From: Lindgomyces ingoldianus
Lineage: Eukaryota; Ascomycota; Dothideomycetes; Pleosporales; Lindgomycetaceae
Reading direction: 5' to 3'
NCBI RefSeq assembly: GCF_010093535.1
Contig: NW_022985174.1
Location: 76,548-140,547, forward strand
Length of the DNA: 64,000 nucleotides
The position numbers and the translations under genes are program-made. Within the stretch, counting starts at the first letter, position 1. Every line of letters begins with the position of its first letter. Under the pieces are notes generated by a model. It ran no database searches, was not told the origin of the DNA, and saw only the letters and a list, made by a program, of their open reading frames with translations. This document shows, one piece after another, positions 11,330 through 22,190 of the stretch.

Positions 11330-13676
11330 ATGGCTGCCAGGCGCTCAAGTCGAATTCTAAAGCCGCTGCTGTATACGGCAGGTGCTGGAGTCACCAGTGG
11401 TGCAATACTCTACACGGCATACCGACCGCGAGATATCCCTGGCCTGGAAGCCGCTGCGGTTCCGCCACCCACGTATGGAGAAGGGGGTGTCTTTAGACCT
11501 CCAAAGTTCCCCCGCATCAAGAGCCGTGATGAGCAAATTGCAGACCTCAAACGAAGCATGGGAACTGTTGTGCTCAGTATGGACAAATTGGGGAGCGGGA
11601 TTAATACTTGGTTTGGCAGGAGCTCTACTCCCGCAACAGAAGACGCTGGGGATGGGCCGTATGATCTGTTGATTATCGGTGGCGGTGCTACTGGGTCTGG
11701 AATCGCGCTTGATGCGGTGACTCGAGGTCTAAAGGTTGCGCTGGTTGAGAGGGACGATTTTAGTAGTGGAACTAGTAGTAAGAGTACAAAGTTAGTCCAC
11801 GGAGGTGTCCGATATCTTGAGAAAGCTGTTTGGAACCTGGACTATAGTCAGTAAGTTTTAGCGTCCTTGCAATACTGCTACATTTTGGGGCTAAGAACCA
11901 CTCAAAAGGTACGCTTTGGTCGTAGAAGCGCTTCGTGAACGACGCTACTTTTTGGATACCGCTCCCCATCTTTCGTCATGGCTTCCTATCATGATTCCGA
12001 TCGACAAGTGGTGGAAAGTGCCTTACTTCTGGGCCGGTACAAAGATGTATGATTTTCTAGCTGGGTCCGAGAACATCGAGAGCTCGTACTTCTTGACAAA
12101 GAGTAAAGCTCTTGATGCATTCCCCATGCTCAAAAAGAAAGGGCTCTTTGGTGCTCTTGTCTACTACGGTACGTGCTTTGACACCTCCACTCATCCGGTA
12201 CTAACTTCGTAAGATGGGGCGCACAACGACTCTCGCATGAACGTGTCCCTCGCAATGACCGCAGCGTTGTATGGTGCGACCGTGGTCAATCACCTAGAAG
12301 TCATAGCGCTAGAGAGGGACGCCTCCGGGAAACTCTATGGTGCACGGGCAAAGAATTGCATTTTGGAGTTGAACGGCAAACAAGCTCAAGAGTTTACAAT
12401 CAAAGCGAGGGGTATCATCAACGCCACCGGACCCTTCACAGACTCTATCCGGAAATTAGACGATCCGAGTGTAGAGGAGATTGTCGCTCCTAGCTCTGGT
12501 GTTCACGTTATTCTGCCTGGGTTCTACAGCCCTGCGAATATGGGTCTCATTGATCCTTCAACGTCAGATGGACGGGTTATCTTCTTCCTCCCATGGCAAG
12601 GGAATACGATTGCTGGTACTACAGACACACCAACTTCGATTATGAAGAACCCCGTTGCAGGAGAGGATGAGATCGAGTGGATTCTGAAGGAAATCCGGCG
12701 GTATCTTCAACCTGAGATTAATGTCAGACGTGGTGACGTTCTTGCCGCTTGGTCCGGCATCCGACCTTTGGTGAGAGATCCAAAGGCTAGCAAGACTGAA
12801 GGCCTTGTCCGAAACCATTTAGTCACCACATCTCCTTCTGGTCTCATCACATGCTCTGGTGGCAAATGGACCACATACCGACAAATGGCCGAAGAGACTG
12901 TCGACGAGGCAATCAAAGAGTTTGGTCTGACAACAGCACCATCAGTGAACGTACCACGTGTTAGCGGAACTGAAGTCGAAGACGAAGCTCCTCTTGACGG
13001 CACCTGCCAAACACACCGGGTTCGGCTTATCGGCGCACACGGTTATTCCAAGACACTCTTCATCAATCTCATCCAGCATTATGGCATCGAGACTGAAATT
13101 GCGAAGTATCTTTGCGCAGCTTATGGTGACCGGGCATGGACTGTCGCTGCACTCTCGGCTCCAACCGGAAAGCGCTTTCCCGTACGCGGAAAACGCATTT
13201 CGCCATTGTATCCGTTCATTGATGGCGAAGTCCGATATTGTGTGAGGCATGAATACGCTCAGACTGCCACCGATGTCGTCGCTCGTAGGATGAGACTAGC
13301 GTTCCTCAATGCACAGGCCTCGCTTGAGGCGCTACCTACAGTGATCGATCTCATGAGTGAGGAACTCCACTGGGATGCAAAGAGGAAGGAGCGAGAGTGG
13401 AAAGATGCGGTAGCTTTTTTGGGCAGCATGGGCTTACCCAAAGGTAAGCTCACGTTAACGAGAAAGGATGTTGAGAGTGGAAGGGTGGGGAAGTATGCGG
13501 ATGAGGAGTATCAGCTTTATGCCAGACATGGTGAGTGCTAATGCGATTGATGACTTGACATGAGAGTTTGTCACTGATTAGATGTAGATAAACCAGATGA
13601 GACGCTCGAGTGCGAGCCGAAGTATCCAAAAGGCTATAATCCTGTCAGGGGACCTGGGTTAGGAGCGAACAAGTGA
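11330..13676 (+). CDS. GUT2: FAD-dependent glycerol-3-phosphate dehydrogenase, mitochondrial
   Basis: Inner-membrane flavoprotein that oxidises sn-glycerol-3-phosphate to dihydroxyacetone phosphate and passes electrons to ubiquinone; used in glycerol catabolism and the G3P shuttle. Exons 11330-11850, 11909-12168, 12214-13530, 13582-13676; 730 residues. The N-terminus is basic with a short hydrophobic segment ([19 protein letters not shown]), then the FAD Rossmann motif [18 protein letters not shown] (about residue 115) and the family signature [22 protein letters not shown]-type signatures [19 protein letters not shown] and [19 protein letters not shown] follow, with the C-terminal DUF/DAO_C region after them. 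Two adjacent acceptors are possible for intron 3 (13581 or 13587), which would change two residues. Identification is firm. Confidence 0.96.
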
Positions 13677-15099
13677 ACTTATTTGTTGTTTCCTCCCTCC
13701 CGTCAAATGTGGATAGACGGCTGGCTTAGGAGTATTGATTCTACTAGGAACCTAAAAGAAGTGGGCTGTACATGCAAGATCGATATCGGAATACTAGTGC
13801 CCACACATTGTTTTCTTCCTGTAATGTATCTTGTCACCTAATGTGGAACATAGTATGGGCATTTCCACATATAAATTTGTATTTGTTGGCGTTCTCCCTC
13901 ACGCTATTAAGAGCGTTAATTGATCAAATCCCCACTGCTCGTCTTCCACAGACTGTGTCAATCTGCTGTCACAAGCTCTGGCCATGTATTTCGTCCATGC
14001 TTGACGATTTACCTACACTGTTCGAAGTAGCCTTCCGTGCCATATATGTCTTTGCTTTCTGCTCACGACATACGAATCCCATCTTTACAGGGCTACAGAT
14101 AGATTGGCCACTCGCGCTCGGACATGATTCACCGCTGCATCCACGTCTCGTGCATACATGCATGTATCCCTTCACCTACGTATGAACTCACTTGCTATGC
14201 TAAAAAAATTGTCTAGACTATTTATATACCGTAACAGCAATCTCTGCGCTGTGCTCGCGCAAAATCATCAGCGTTTCTCTCTGTATGGGCTGTTCCATCC
14301 CAGGCACCTCTCCGCTCCGCCGTCGTGATCTAAAACTCTGGCGCTTACACATCCTTGTCCCCAGCTCAGCGCTTCATTTCGAGCCTCAACGTTCTTTCCG
14401 AGGTCGTACAGACAGAAATTGCGCTGCTGCATTGCGTGCATGCATGTTCGTTTAGAAGGAGGCTAACTAGGGCAGCAGGAGCGTTTCGGATATGATAGCT
14501 TGAAATGGGTAACCCATATCGATAATGCATATACAAGACCTATGTATGTATTGCGATGGTCCATGAATGGATGGCCTTGAACAAGGCAGGGCATGGTAGG
14601 GTAGGGCAATGCAGTGGTGCGTGCAGAGCGAGTGAGCGAGCGCCAAAGCGTTCAGTTGCGATACTGGTATTGGATAACATTTGAAGATTGCGATACAATA
14701 AATGATACCCTAGATGAGTTTGTATTTGCAAATTGGGGTGTGTTTGGGTAGTTCTGGGAACGTAGATTAAACTTGTTTGGAGTTTGCGTTAGTAGAGAGA
14801 TCGAGAAGGTTTTGTGGGTGTTAAAGCAGCAGTGGGTGGCTTCTGTCTGGTCTGAAGTAGAACTTTAGATTCCTCGGGATATCTCGGCCGAACTTGTGTT
14901 CCTAATGATTCTGGCACTGGGGCAGGAGGCATGGTTGGTGGATGGTGAAGTGATATTATCAATCTGTGGGTGGTGAAATTGGCGGAAAGCTACTTAGCAG
15001 AGTGGGGGGCTAGGCCTGTGTCGGCTCGCGAGAAAGCTGCCCTCTCTCATCAGAACCTCCAATGACCAACCACCTGCATTCGTCCGACAACACTGACGC
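13677..15099. other. Intergenic 1.4 kb
   Basis: No gene recognised between GUT2 and the DUF647 gene. 14560-14640 has imperfect gca/gtag-rich short repeats. An in-frame TGA at 15094-15096 lies just upstream of the DUF647 start codon. Confidence 0.5.
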
Positions 15100-17457
15100 A
15101 TGATGGAGGCAAGAAGCTTGGAGATTGTGGAGCGTGATGATGCAGGGAATATTATGGCTTCGTATATCGAGTCCATTGAGCATGGGAAGGCGAGGGTTGA
15201 TGTTATTGTTTGTCTCACTTCCACCCTCTCTCCCCTCTATCTTGAATTTGGGGTGCCACAACTGGGAGTTGGCTAATGAGAATGATGATGGCTTATAGTT
15301 TCCGAAAGGAATGAAGAGCTTTGGACAACAGCTTCTGGATGTCTTTCTTCCAGCTGGATATCCGCAAAGTGTGACGGAGGATTATATTCAGTTCGTGAGA
15401 ACCTTAGGCTACCCTGTTGAACTTCCCTGGGTTGTCACACACGAGCTGATTCTCTCTCCTTGTTTCTGTTATCAACAGGTACCAGATCTACGTAAGTCTC
15501 ACCTATTCCTCTGCACGTACGAAGACGGAGATATTCAAATATGAATGTCCGCCCTGATCTGATCATCTGTCACACAGGACTCCCTACAAGCCTTCTCGTC
15601 TTCAATTGCCGGCCTGTTATCCTCACGCGCAGTCCTCGAAGTTAAGTGTGACCTCTTTCATGTGTTAAGTCAAATGCACTTCTTCTTCTCCCTCCCTGTT
15701 TATGGCATGATATCTGATATGGATTTCCAATCTATCTCCCCGAATGAAGCCACAAAGATCCTGCAGACAGAGTGAAACATGTCCCGATGGACTGGGATTT
15801 TGATTAATACCTCACTCATTTCTCCGTACTTGTTTTCGCTTGCTTTCCTTCCTCGACTAAAAGTCCGGTGTCAGCAGTCATGCTATGGATGGAGAGCGAC
15901 TAAGATCAAGCCACAACTTACAGACTACCGCGGGCTCCGCTGATGATGAAGGGAAACAGGAGTCGGTGTTGGTGACGCTTCCGCCTCCCCCACGGCCGCA
16001 CTTCTTCTCTCTGTGCTCCAAGAATCCATGGGGCGTATCGCAACAATCCTGTTCGCGCACAAACTCGGCACATCGCTGGAGCCCGAGTGTAAAATGTATC
16101 GGTTAGCCGCCGACATCTTCAACGACACGGCCATGGTGCTTGATTGTCTATCTCCGGCATTCCCGAAACCGGCAAGAGTCATGGTGCTTGGATTTTCGAG
16201 TGTGCTACGGAGTTTATGTGGCGTATGTGCCGGGAGCTCTAAGGCGAGTTTGAGCGCGCATTTTGCGCGGAAGGGCAACCTCGGGGAATTGAATGCTGTG
16301 AGTAAAATATCGTTTCTTATGTGTTGTTTGATCGCTTTTGTGTTGGCACTTTGCTGTCCGAAATGGGTTCATCTAAATCTTTCCTCAGGAGAGGGAGAGG
16401 GGAGATATTAACAAGGACCCACCCACCTTTCATATATCGATACATGTGTGGAAAAATGTCTTAGATAAGCTAAATGCTGATCTTAATTGCAGAAAGACTC
16501 AAGCCAAGAGACTGTTATATCACTGCTTGGGATGCTGGTAAGTCTTGCCCCTGTCGAAGTCTCTCTAATGATGGGATACCACATATGATGCTTGGCAATA
16601 AGGCCCCAGCAGCGTTCAATTGGCCTTAGTTCTGATATACAAAGAATGCTGGGTTCTCAGGCTAATTGATGATCCGATATATGCAGGCAGGCAGCGTTGT
16701 AGTATCCTGGGTGACCAGTCCAATGGCAACATGGACCACGCTTATCGCCCTTCTATCAGTCCACCTAGCAATGAACTACGCTGCCGTCACGGCCGTCAGT
16801 ATGCGCTCACTGAACCGCCAGCGTGCCAACATCGTGCTAAGCACGTTACTGCAAGACGGAAGAGTGCTCCAGCCAACAGAAGTGTCGAAAAGAGAACGCA
16901 TTTTCGAGCGTGACGGAGTTCTGCGCTGGGCAGCGGCAGCGGGGGGCCGTGACCAGATTGTCGGACACTGCAGTATTGGAGAGCGTTTGGAAACAATTCT
17001 CGCGCGCTTGGGGCCAAGGCATGGATGTGAACGGACAGGATCGCGAGTTCTGCAAGCCATCAAATTGTCCGAGTTGCTGCGTTTGTTTGATGACCAGGCT
17101 TACATACTCTGGTTCGATCAATCTGAATCCGAAGCTCGGATTGTTTTGAAGGAAGGCGCCACGCCGATTGATAAGCTCCAGGCGTGGAGCCAGGCGCTTT
17201 TGCTGGCGCGAAGATCGAGAATTAGGTCCAGAGCGACGGCAAAAACAGCACAGGGTCAGCCTGATGAGAATGACAGGTCTGTGTCAGAAGAAGGCCAACG
17301 ACTGCTGGCTGAGCTCAGACTAACCATGGAAGAGATACGGAAAACTTTCGACGTGCACACGGAAAGCCTGAGGAATGCAGGATGGGATCTGGATCTCGGT
17401 GCTTTGGAGACACGACCAGGGACACTGGCAGTGATTGCTCGCAATAAAGACATATAG
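15100..17457 (+). CDS. DUF647/RUS (RUSF1-like) protein, one splice junction non-canonical or damaged
   Basis: Member of the RUS/DUF647 membrane protein family (plant ROOT UVB SENSITIVE, animal RUSF1); molecular function is not established. The start at 15100 follows an in-frame TGA. Exons: 15100-15207, 15299-15390, 15479-15491 (13 bases), 15578-15640, 15960-16297, 16493-16537, 16687-17457; about 476 residues. Conserved blocks: GQQLLDVFLPAGYPQSVTED, YQIYDSLQAFSSSIAGLLSS, GVGDASASPTAALLL, ESMGRIATILFAHKLGTSLE, CKMYRLAADIFNDTAM, KASLSAHFARKGNLGELNAK, SSQETVISLLGMLAG, NRQRANIV. To join ...SSRAVLE to GVGVGD one extra G is needed after 15640. Neither GT (15641) with the CAG ending at 15959 nor any other simple pair keeps frame, so a lost base, a tiny unseen exon or unusual splicing must be invoked. 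Family is certain; integrity is not. Confidence 0.85.
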
Positions 17458-20400
17458 TAGCCAAGGAAGTTAAATGTCCTTATGATAAAGACAAGCTTAC
17501 TTTGTGAAGTTGATGTGAGATTCACAAGACCAACGGAAAAACTCCATCGCCCACAATTTCCCCAGGGGATCACGATTCCGGATGATCGACGACAGCCCTC
17601 TCTCCCTGCTCGACTAATATTCCACGGATATCGGCGTACGGAGCATGCCATTGAAATCAAGCATCTGACATTATTCTATCCTTTTTTTGCTCGCCCAGAG
17701 TGGCTGGTGTTCGTCTTTGTCTGTCAGGGTTACACACTGTTCCAGCGACAGTTCCACCTGTCAGCGTGCCACCTTGTGGTGCGTAGCCGCCTTTTCCGAA
17801 AGCGCCGTATCGGGGACTCTTTAGCTCTGTTTCCGGAGTGAATAGAAGATTGCTCGGTTCGGATACGGCGTGCGTTCTGAACGAGGAAGGCGGCTGCGTG
17901 TCCACGGCGCAGGCCACCATTCCGTTCCTGCTCCCAGGGTTCTGGTTACGGGTGTCTTGGGTTCGATGGCGTTGTGCGTTGGATGGGGTTGGAAGCACGC
18001 AGCAACACGAATGCCTTGCCTCGCCTCCATCCTCTCTCTTGTGCTTCCCGAGGGAAAATCTCTCTGCCGGAACATGCGCCGAGATTGGGGGTTAAAATGG
18101 AAGTGGCGGATGCATAGTGCCAAGTAGTCCAAACAGGCGTGGCGGGTGGAGTTGAGATCTGGGAATCATGCCAGGCCGCAGGCTAAAAAGCTCAACCTAG
18201 GAGGCGGTGAGTCGGGAGAATCGTGAATTGAGACAGTTGACATTCCGCTACGTCACATCCACTGCGATGGTAACGAAGAAGTGTCAAGGCGTTGGTGTTA
18301 TTAAGGTTGATAACAGAATTTTCTTTGGCATGCTCCACTTTGAAGGGTTGTGCCGCTTACAGTCGGTTGGCACTACGATTCTTTGGCGCTTCTAGAAGCG
18401 CGTGGTGAGAGCCTCACGCCTCCACGCAGCAAACCGAGGATGCAGGCCGTCGCCAAGCAAAGGGCTTAAAAATATCACGCTACTTCAAAATCGGGCGTCG
18501 GCCGAGCGCGAAAAGGAAGTAGATTTGCGCATCGTCATGCGAGAAGGTGACGAGATGAATAAGATGATCGGCAAAAGCGCAGGTGGCCTGCCTTCCCCTT
18601 TTAGTAGAATTCTAGAATATCCGTAGAAGCCTAAGCTTATCTGCAGGCTTTGTCGGAGAGCTGGAGATGAGAGCAGCGCGAGCGAGAGAGAGACAGGGGC
18701 GACCATTTAGCTGGTGAAACGTCAGCTTCGGTGAGAACCCCTCGTTCTGCGCCTGCGTCTTCTGACCCAGCATTGAGGAGCTGAGAAAAGCCTGGTACTC
18801 GCGGTAGCGCTCGGCTCATTATTGATGGCAATCAGTGGGTAAGGAAGGTTTGACGCCGTGTTGGGTGGTAGCCCGCGGCCAGTCAACGACGGAACGCTGT
18901 CGTGTTTGCCATCGTGCTGGCGCTGGTGGGGATCTCCTGTGGATCTGCGTGTGGTGTTGAGGTGCATTTTGCAGCAAGGATAATTACCGTAAGAAATCTC
19001 TGTGCTCCTATCCACGGCGGCAGCCAACGACGGTGTCTCATGACGATAATGAGGCTTGCCGTGTACGGCATGATGCTCCACCCCAGTGATGGGGCAGGGC
19101 GAAGAAAAAGTCAAGAATTGTGGCCGTGCACCGACTTCACGGCGGCGGTTTACGAAAGGCGGCAACGAGGCATGCCCTGGAGTGTCAAATACGCCTCAGG
19201 GCCGATGCCAGCAGCAGAGCACCATTGGAGTCAGGCAATTCGCCAGCGGGTGCGTGCACTCTCCACCAACGCCGATTCTATCCAGACGCTGGTGGAGGGG
19301 AGGGATCGTCGCATCGACCTCATCGGCCTCATCAACCTGATTGGGTTCATCGACTTCTACCATCACCTATCTAGAGGAGCATTTTCTTTGTTTGCAATTG
19401 AGGGAGTGTGGTATTATTGTTGCTGTGCCTGGTGAAGCACGGACAAAGTCGACAGGGACGATGGCGAAGAGCACCCGGCCTTCTTTTCGGCTTGCGTGCT
19501 CCTCGAGCGAGGCTGAGATAAGCTCGTGACTGCTGGAGATTGCCAAGGGAGAGTCAAGGGCGTAATTTTCGAACCCTGTCAGTGCAGGCGCCGGGGTTGG
19601 AGCAGCAAACGGAATGGTAGATTATGATGATTACGCGCCTGGGACGACAGCCAGCCGACAGATGTCTGTGGTGGCACCCAGTGGCTCGGGATCTGGCTCA
19701 ATCGCCGCAGCTCGAGAGTCAAATCTGCGCGATGCACACTGGTCCCAGGTCCTGAGAGGCAGGCTGCCCAGCGCTGCGACGCTGGTGGTGCACATGCTCT
19801 CGCTGGCTAGTGGCGACTGCACGCTCCTCCTTGCAGGGCCACAGTCTGGCAACGTTGGCAGTGGACAGTGGTGAGAAGCGGAGGCCAGCAGGGGCTAGCA
19901 CCGACAAGCGCAGACCGTTTCAGCATGGGGGCGATTGTTCGTGGACACTAGCGGCCTCTTGGCGCTTCTTTGTGCGTTCTAGCGCTTCCACGGTCCCCTG
20001 TCGGGCCCATGCTTGTCCCGTTTGACGTATCCAATCAGCACCTGGCCATTGCTCGCTGCTTTTGCGCTGCTGTCCGCCTGCTGCACCCTCGAGCCCTCAA
20101 GCCGAGCACTCTCCGCTCTCTGCACTGCTCGATGCTCACTGACATCCCACTCACACACGACCGTCCATCGCCAAATCCACACCCGCTCTCCGCTGTGGGA
20201 CCTGGCCTCTGCTGACCCAAAAGCCAACACGCCCACGCTCTCCAGGCCTGACATCCTGACTGTTCCCCCTCAAAACCTCGCTGAGCCGCACTCCACCTGC
20301 GCGCCGCTTGTCCTCCGTGTGTCTTCCTGCTCCTTCCTCACAGCCCTCGCCGCCGCGCCCTCTCTCGCTGCCGCCTGCAGCGTTTGCCTTTTCGACACTT

Positions 20401-20946
20401 CCTCTGGCGCTACCATCGCTCATCTACTCCTCCCTTCCGTTAATCATCGCCGCCGACTGGAGCCCACACGCCGCCTGCACCTGCACCTCCCCGCCCACCT
20501 CGTAATCCCAAGTCTTATATAGGGCGTGCGACTCTCGGCCTGCATACTCGCGCTATCGCCCGCAGAACGCTGCGTCGTCTTGTGAAGCAAACAATTTGCT
20601 CGCTTCTGCCGTGACCCTGTTCGAGAAGACGCTGCAGGACGAGCAAACTTCGGCATACCCTCGCGCGACATCCGGAAGCGGACACGCCTAGCTGCAGTTG
20701 CGCTATACCCCCTCTCGGCGCCTTAGTCACGACATTGCCCACTTCCATGTTACAGTCATAGTAACACTCGCGCTGTCCTCCACGTTATCGCCCTCGTCCG
20801 TCGCTAGGTTCTTGTAGAACCTCGTGCCACTCTCCTTCGACAAGCTGGCGCAACAATTCCGCCCCCAGCAGTTCTGTTCTTGTCCCGGCTTTGACGAACA
20901 GAGTAAGACCACCGCCCGACGGGTGTACAAGCAGTTGTGGAGAAGC
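17458..20946. other. Gene-poor 3.5 kb with long CT-rich leader of the RGS gene
   Basis: No recognised gene. From about 20000 to 20900 the plus strand is strongly C/T-rich, as in long fungal 5' leaders. It contains a CCAAT box (20030-20034), a TATA element (20516-20521) and several short upstream ATG frames. 18700-19500 has frames on both strands without similarity to families I know. Confidence 0.5.
20516..20521 (+). promoter_or_regulatory. TATA-like element upstream of RGS gene
   Basis: The sequence tcttatataggg lies 426 bases before the RGS start codon inside a C/T-rich stretch, with a CCAAT box about 490 bases further upstream. Placement fits a promoter with a leader of roughly 400 bases. 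Function is inferred from sequence only. Confidence 0.4.
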
Positions 20947-22190
20947 ATGATGAATTCACGGAAAGCAGGAGCAAACGCGTTATCAATACGAACGTCGTCT
21001 TCGACCGCCTCTTCGCCGACGACCTCGTCAGTGGAAGCAGACTTCGAGGACGAAGACACTAACATGACCATGTCCCAATCCTACTCCTCTTCACGGTCGT
21101 TGACCGTCTCAATACCGAAGAACATCACCAGCCCTCACTGCAACCGCCGACCAAACCTCTCTGAAATCCTTGCAAATACCGCACCGCCGCCATGGACGCT
21201 AAGTTCCTTCATGGCATTTCTGTCGCAGAACCATTGTCTGGAAAACCTGGAGTTCACCATGGATGCTTCTAGGTATCGAAAACACTATTCCAAGATGGTA
21301 AATCGCCATCCTGGAAGCCCCATCTCACCCCTCTCCGATGAGTGTGCATACGTGCTCATGCTATGGCGACGATTAATCGATGCTTACATTAGAGAATCAG
21401 GTCCCCGAGAGGTGAGTTTGTGACTATTGTGCACATGTGTATGTGGAGTTAACATTCCCAGGTCAATCTTCCCGCTGACGTTCGCGATACCCTTCTCAAC
21501 CTGTCCGAATCATACGTTCCTCCGCACCCATCGTCGTTAGACGAAGCCGTCGCGAAGATTTATGAGTTGATGGAAGAAAGTGTGCTAGTGTCTTTCCTTA
21601 ACTCCGTCTGCCCTCAAAGCGCTTTCCCTCCGTCAACTGGCTACGACAGCCATGATACAGGCCTTCAAAGATCTCAAACCCGCAGCTATGACGATCGTAC
21701 CGTATATCACACTCGCAGCCAGCAACAACACCCCACGCATCAAAGAGCATCCGCACCCTCATCCCTTACATCGAATTTCATGCATCCGCGTCCCTTTTCT
21801 CACTCACGCTTCAATTCTCAACCCACAGCAACCTCGTCATCCTCATCGCCATCAGCACGTGCAACACCAGGTTATGGTAGTGGCAGCGAGGCATTGACGG
21901 ACGATTCTGGAAGCGGCAGCCCAAGTGGCATAAGCGACCCATTAACACCACCCGGTACCCCACCAATGAGCGACTATCCCATGAACGACTTCCATCAAGC
22001 ATATTATGAAACCGGTAGCACACATAGCGGAACGCCAAGTCCAAGGACAAGCAGGGGCGAGCACAATGGTCTTGCAGGCGCGACAAGGGATAGCTGGAAA
22101 CGCGTGAGCAGTAAGCTGTGGCCTAAGAAAAGAAGCGGTGGCGCGCTTCGGGAAGAGGAACAAGGCGCCGTTGAAGGAGGACTTTTCTGA
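20947..22190 (+). CDS. RGS-domain protein (regulator of G-protein signalling)
   Basis: Predicted GTPase-activating protein for a heterotrimeric G-alpha subunit. Exons 20947-21411 and 21462-22190 (intron of 50 bases) give 397 residues. The start is the first ATG of an upstream-open frame. After a Ser/Thr-rich N-terminus, the RGS domain starts at about residue 60: PNLSEILANTAPPPWTLSSF, SQNHCLENLEFTMDASRY, then YVPPHPSSLDEAVAKIYELM and ESVLVSFLNSVC. The C-terminal half is low-complexity (Ser, Pro, Gly, Thr), contains SPRTSRG- and TPPGTPP-type sites and ends in a basic patch (KLWPKKRSGG). The architecture (single RGS, long disordered tail, no DEP or membrane segment) resembles Aspergillus RgsD/RgsA-type regulators rather than FlbA. 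The exact orthologue is uncertain. Confidence 0.88.
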
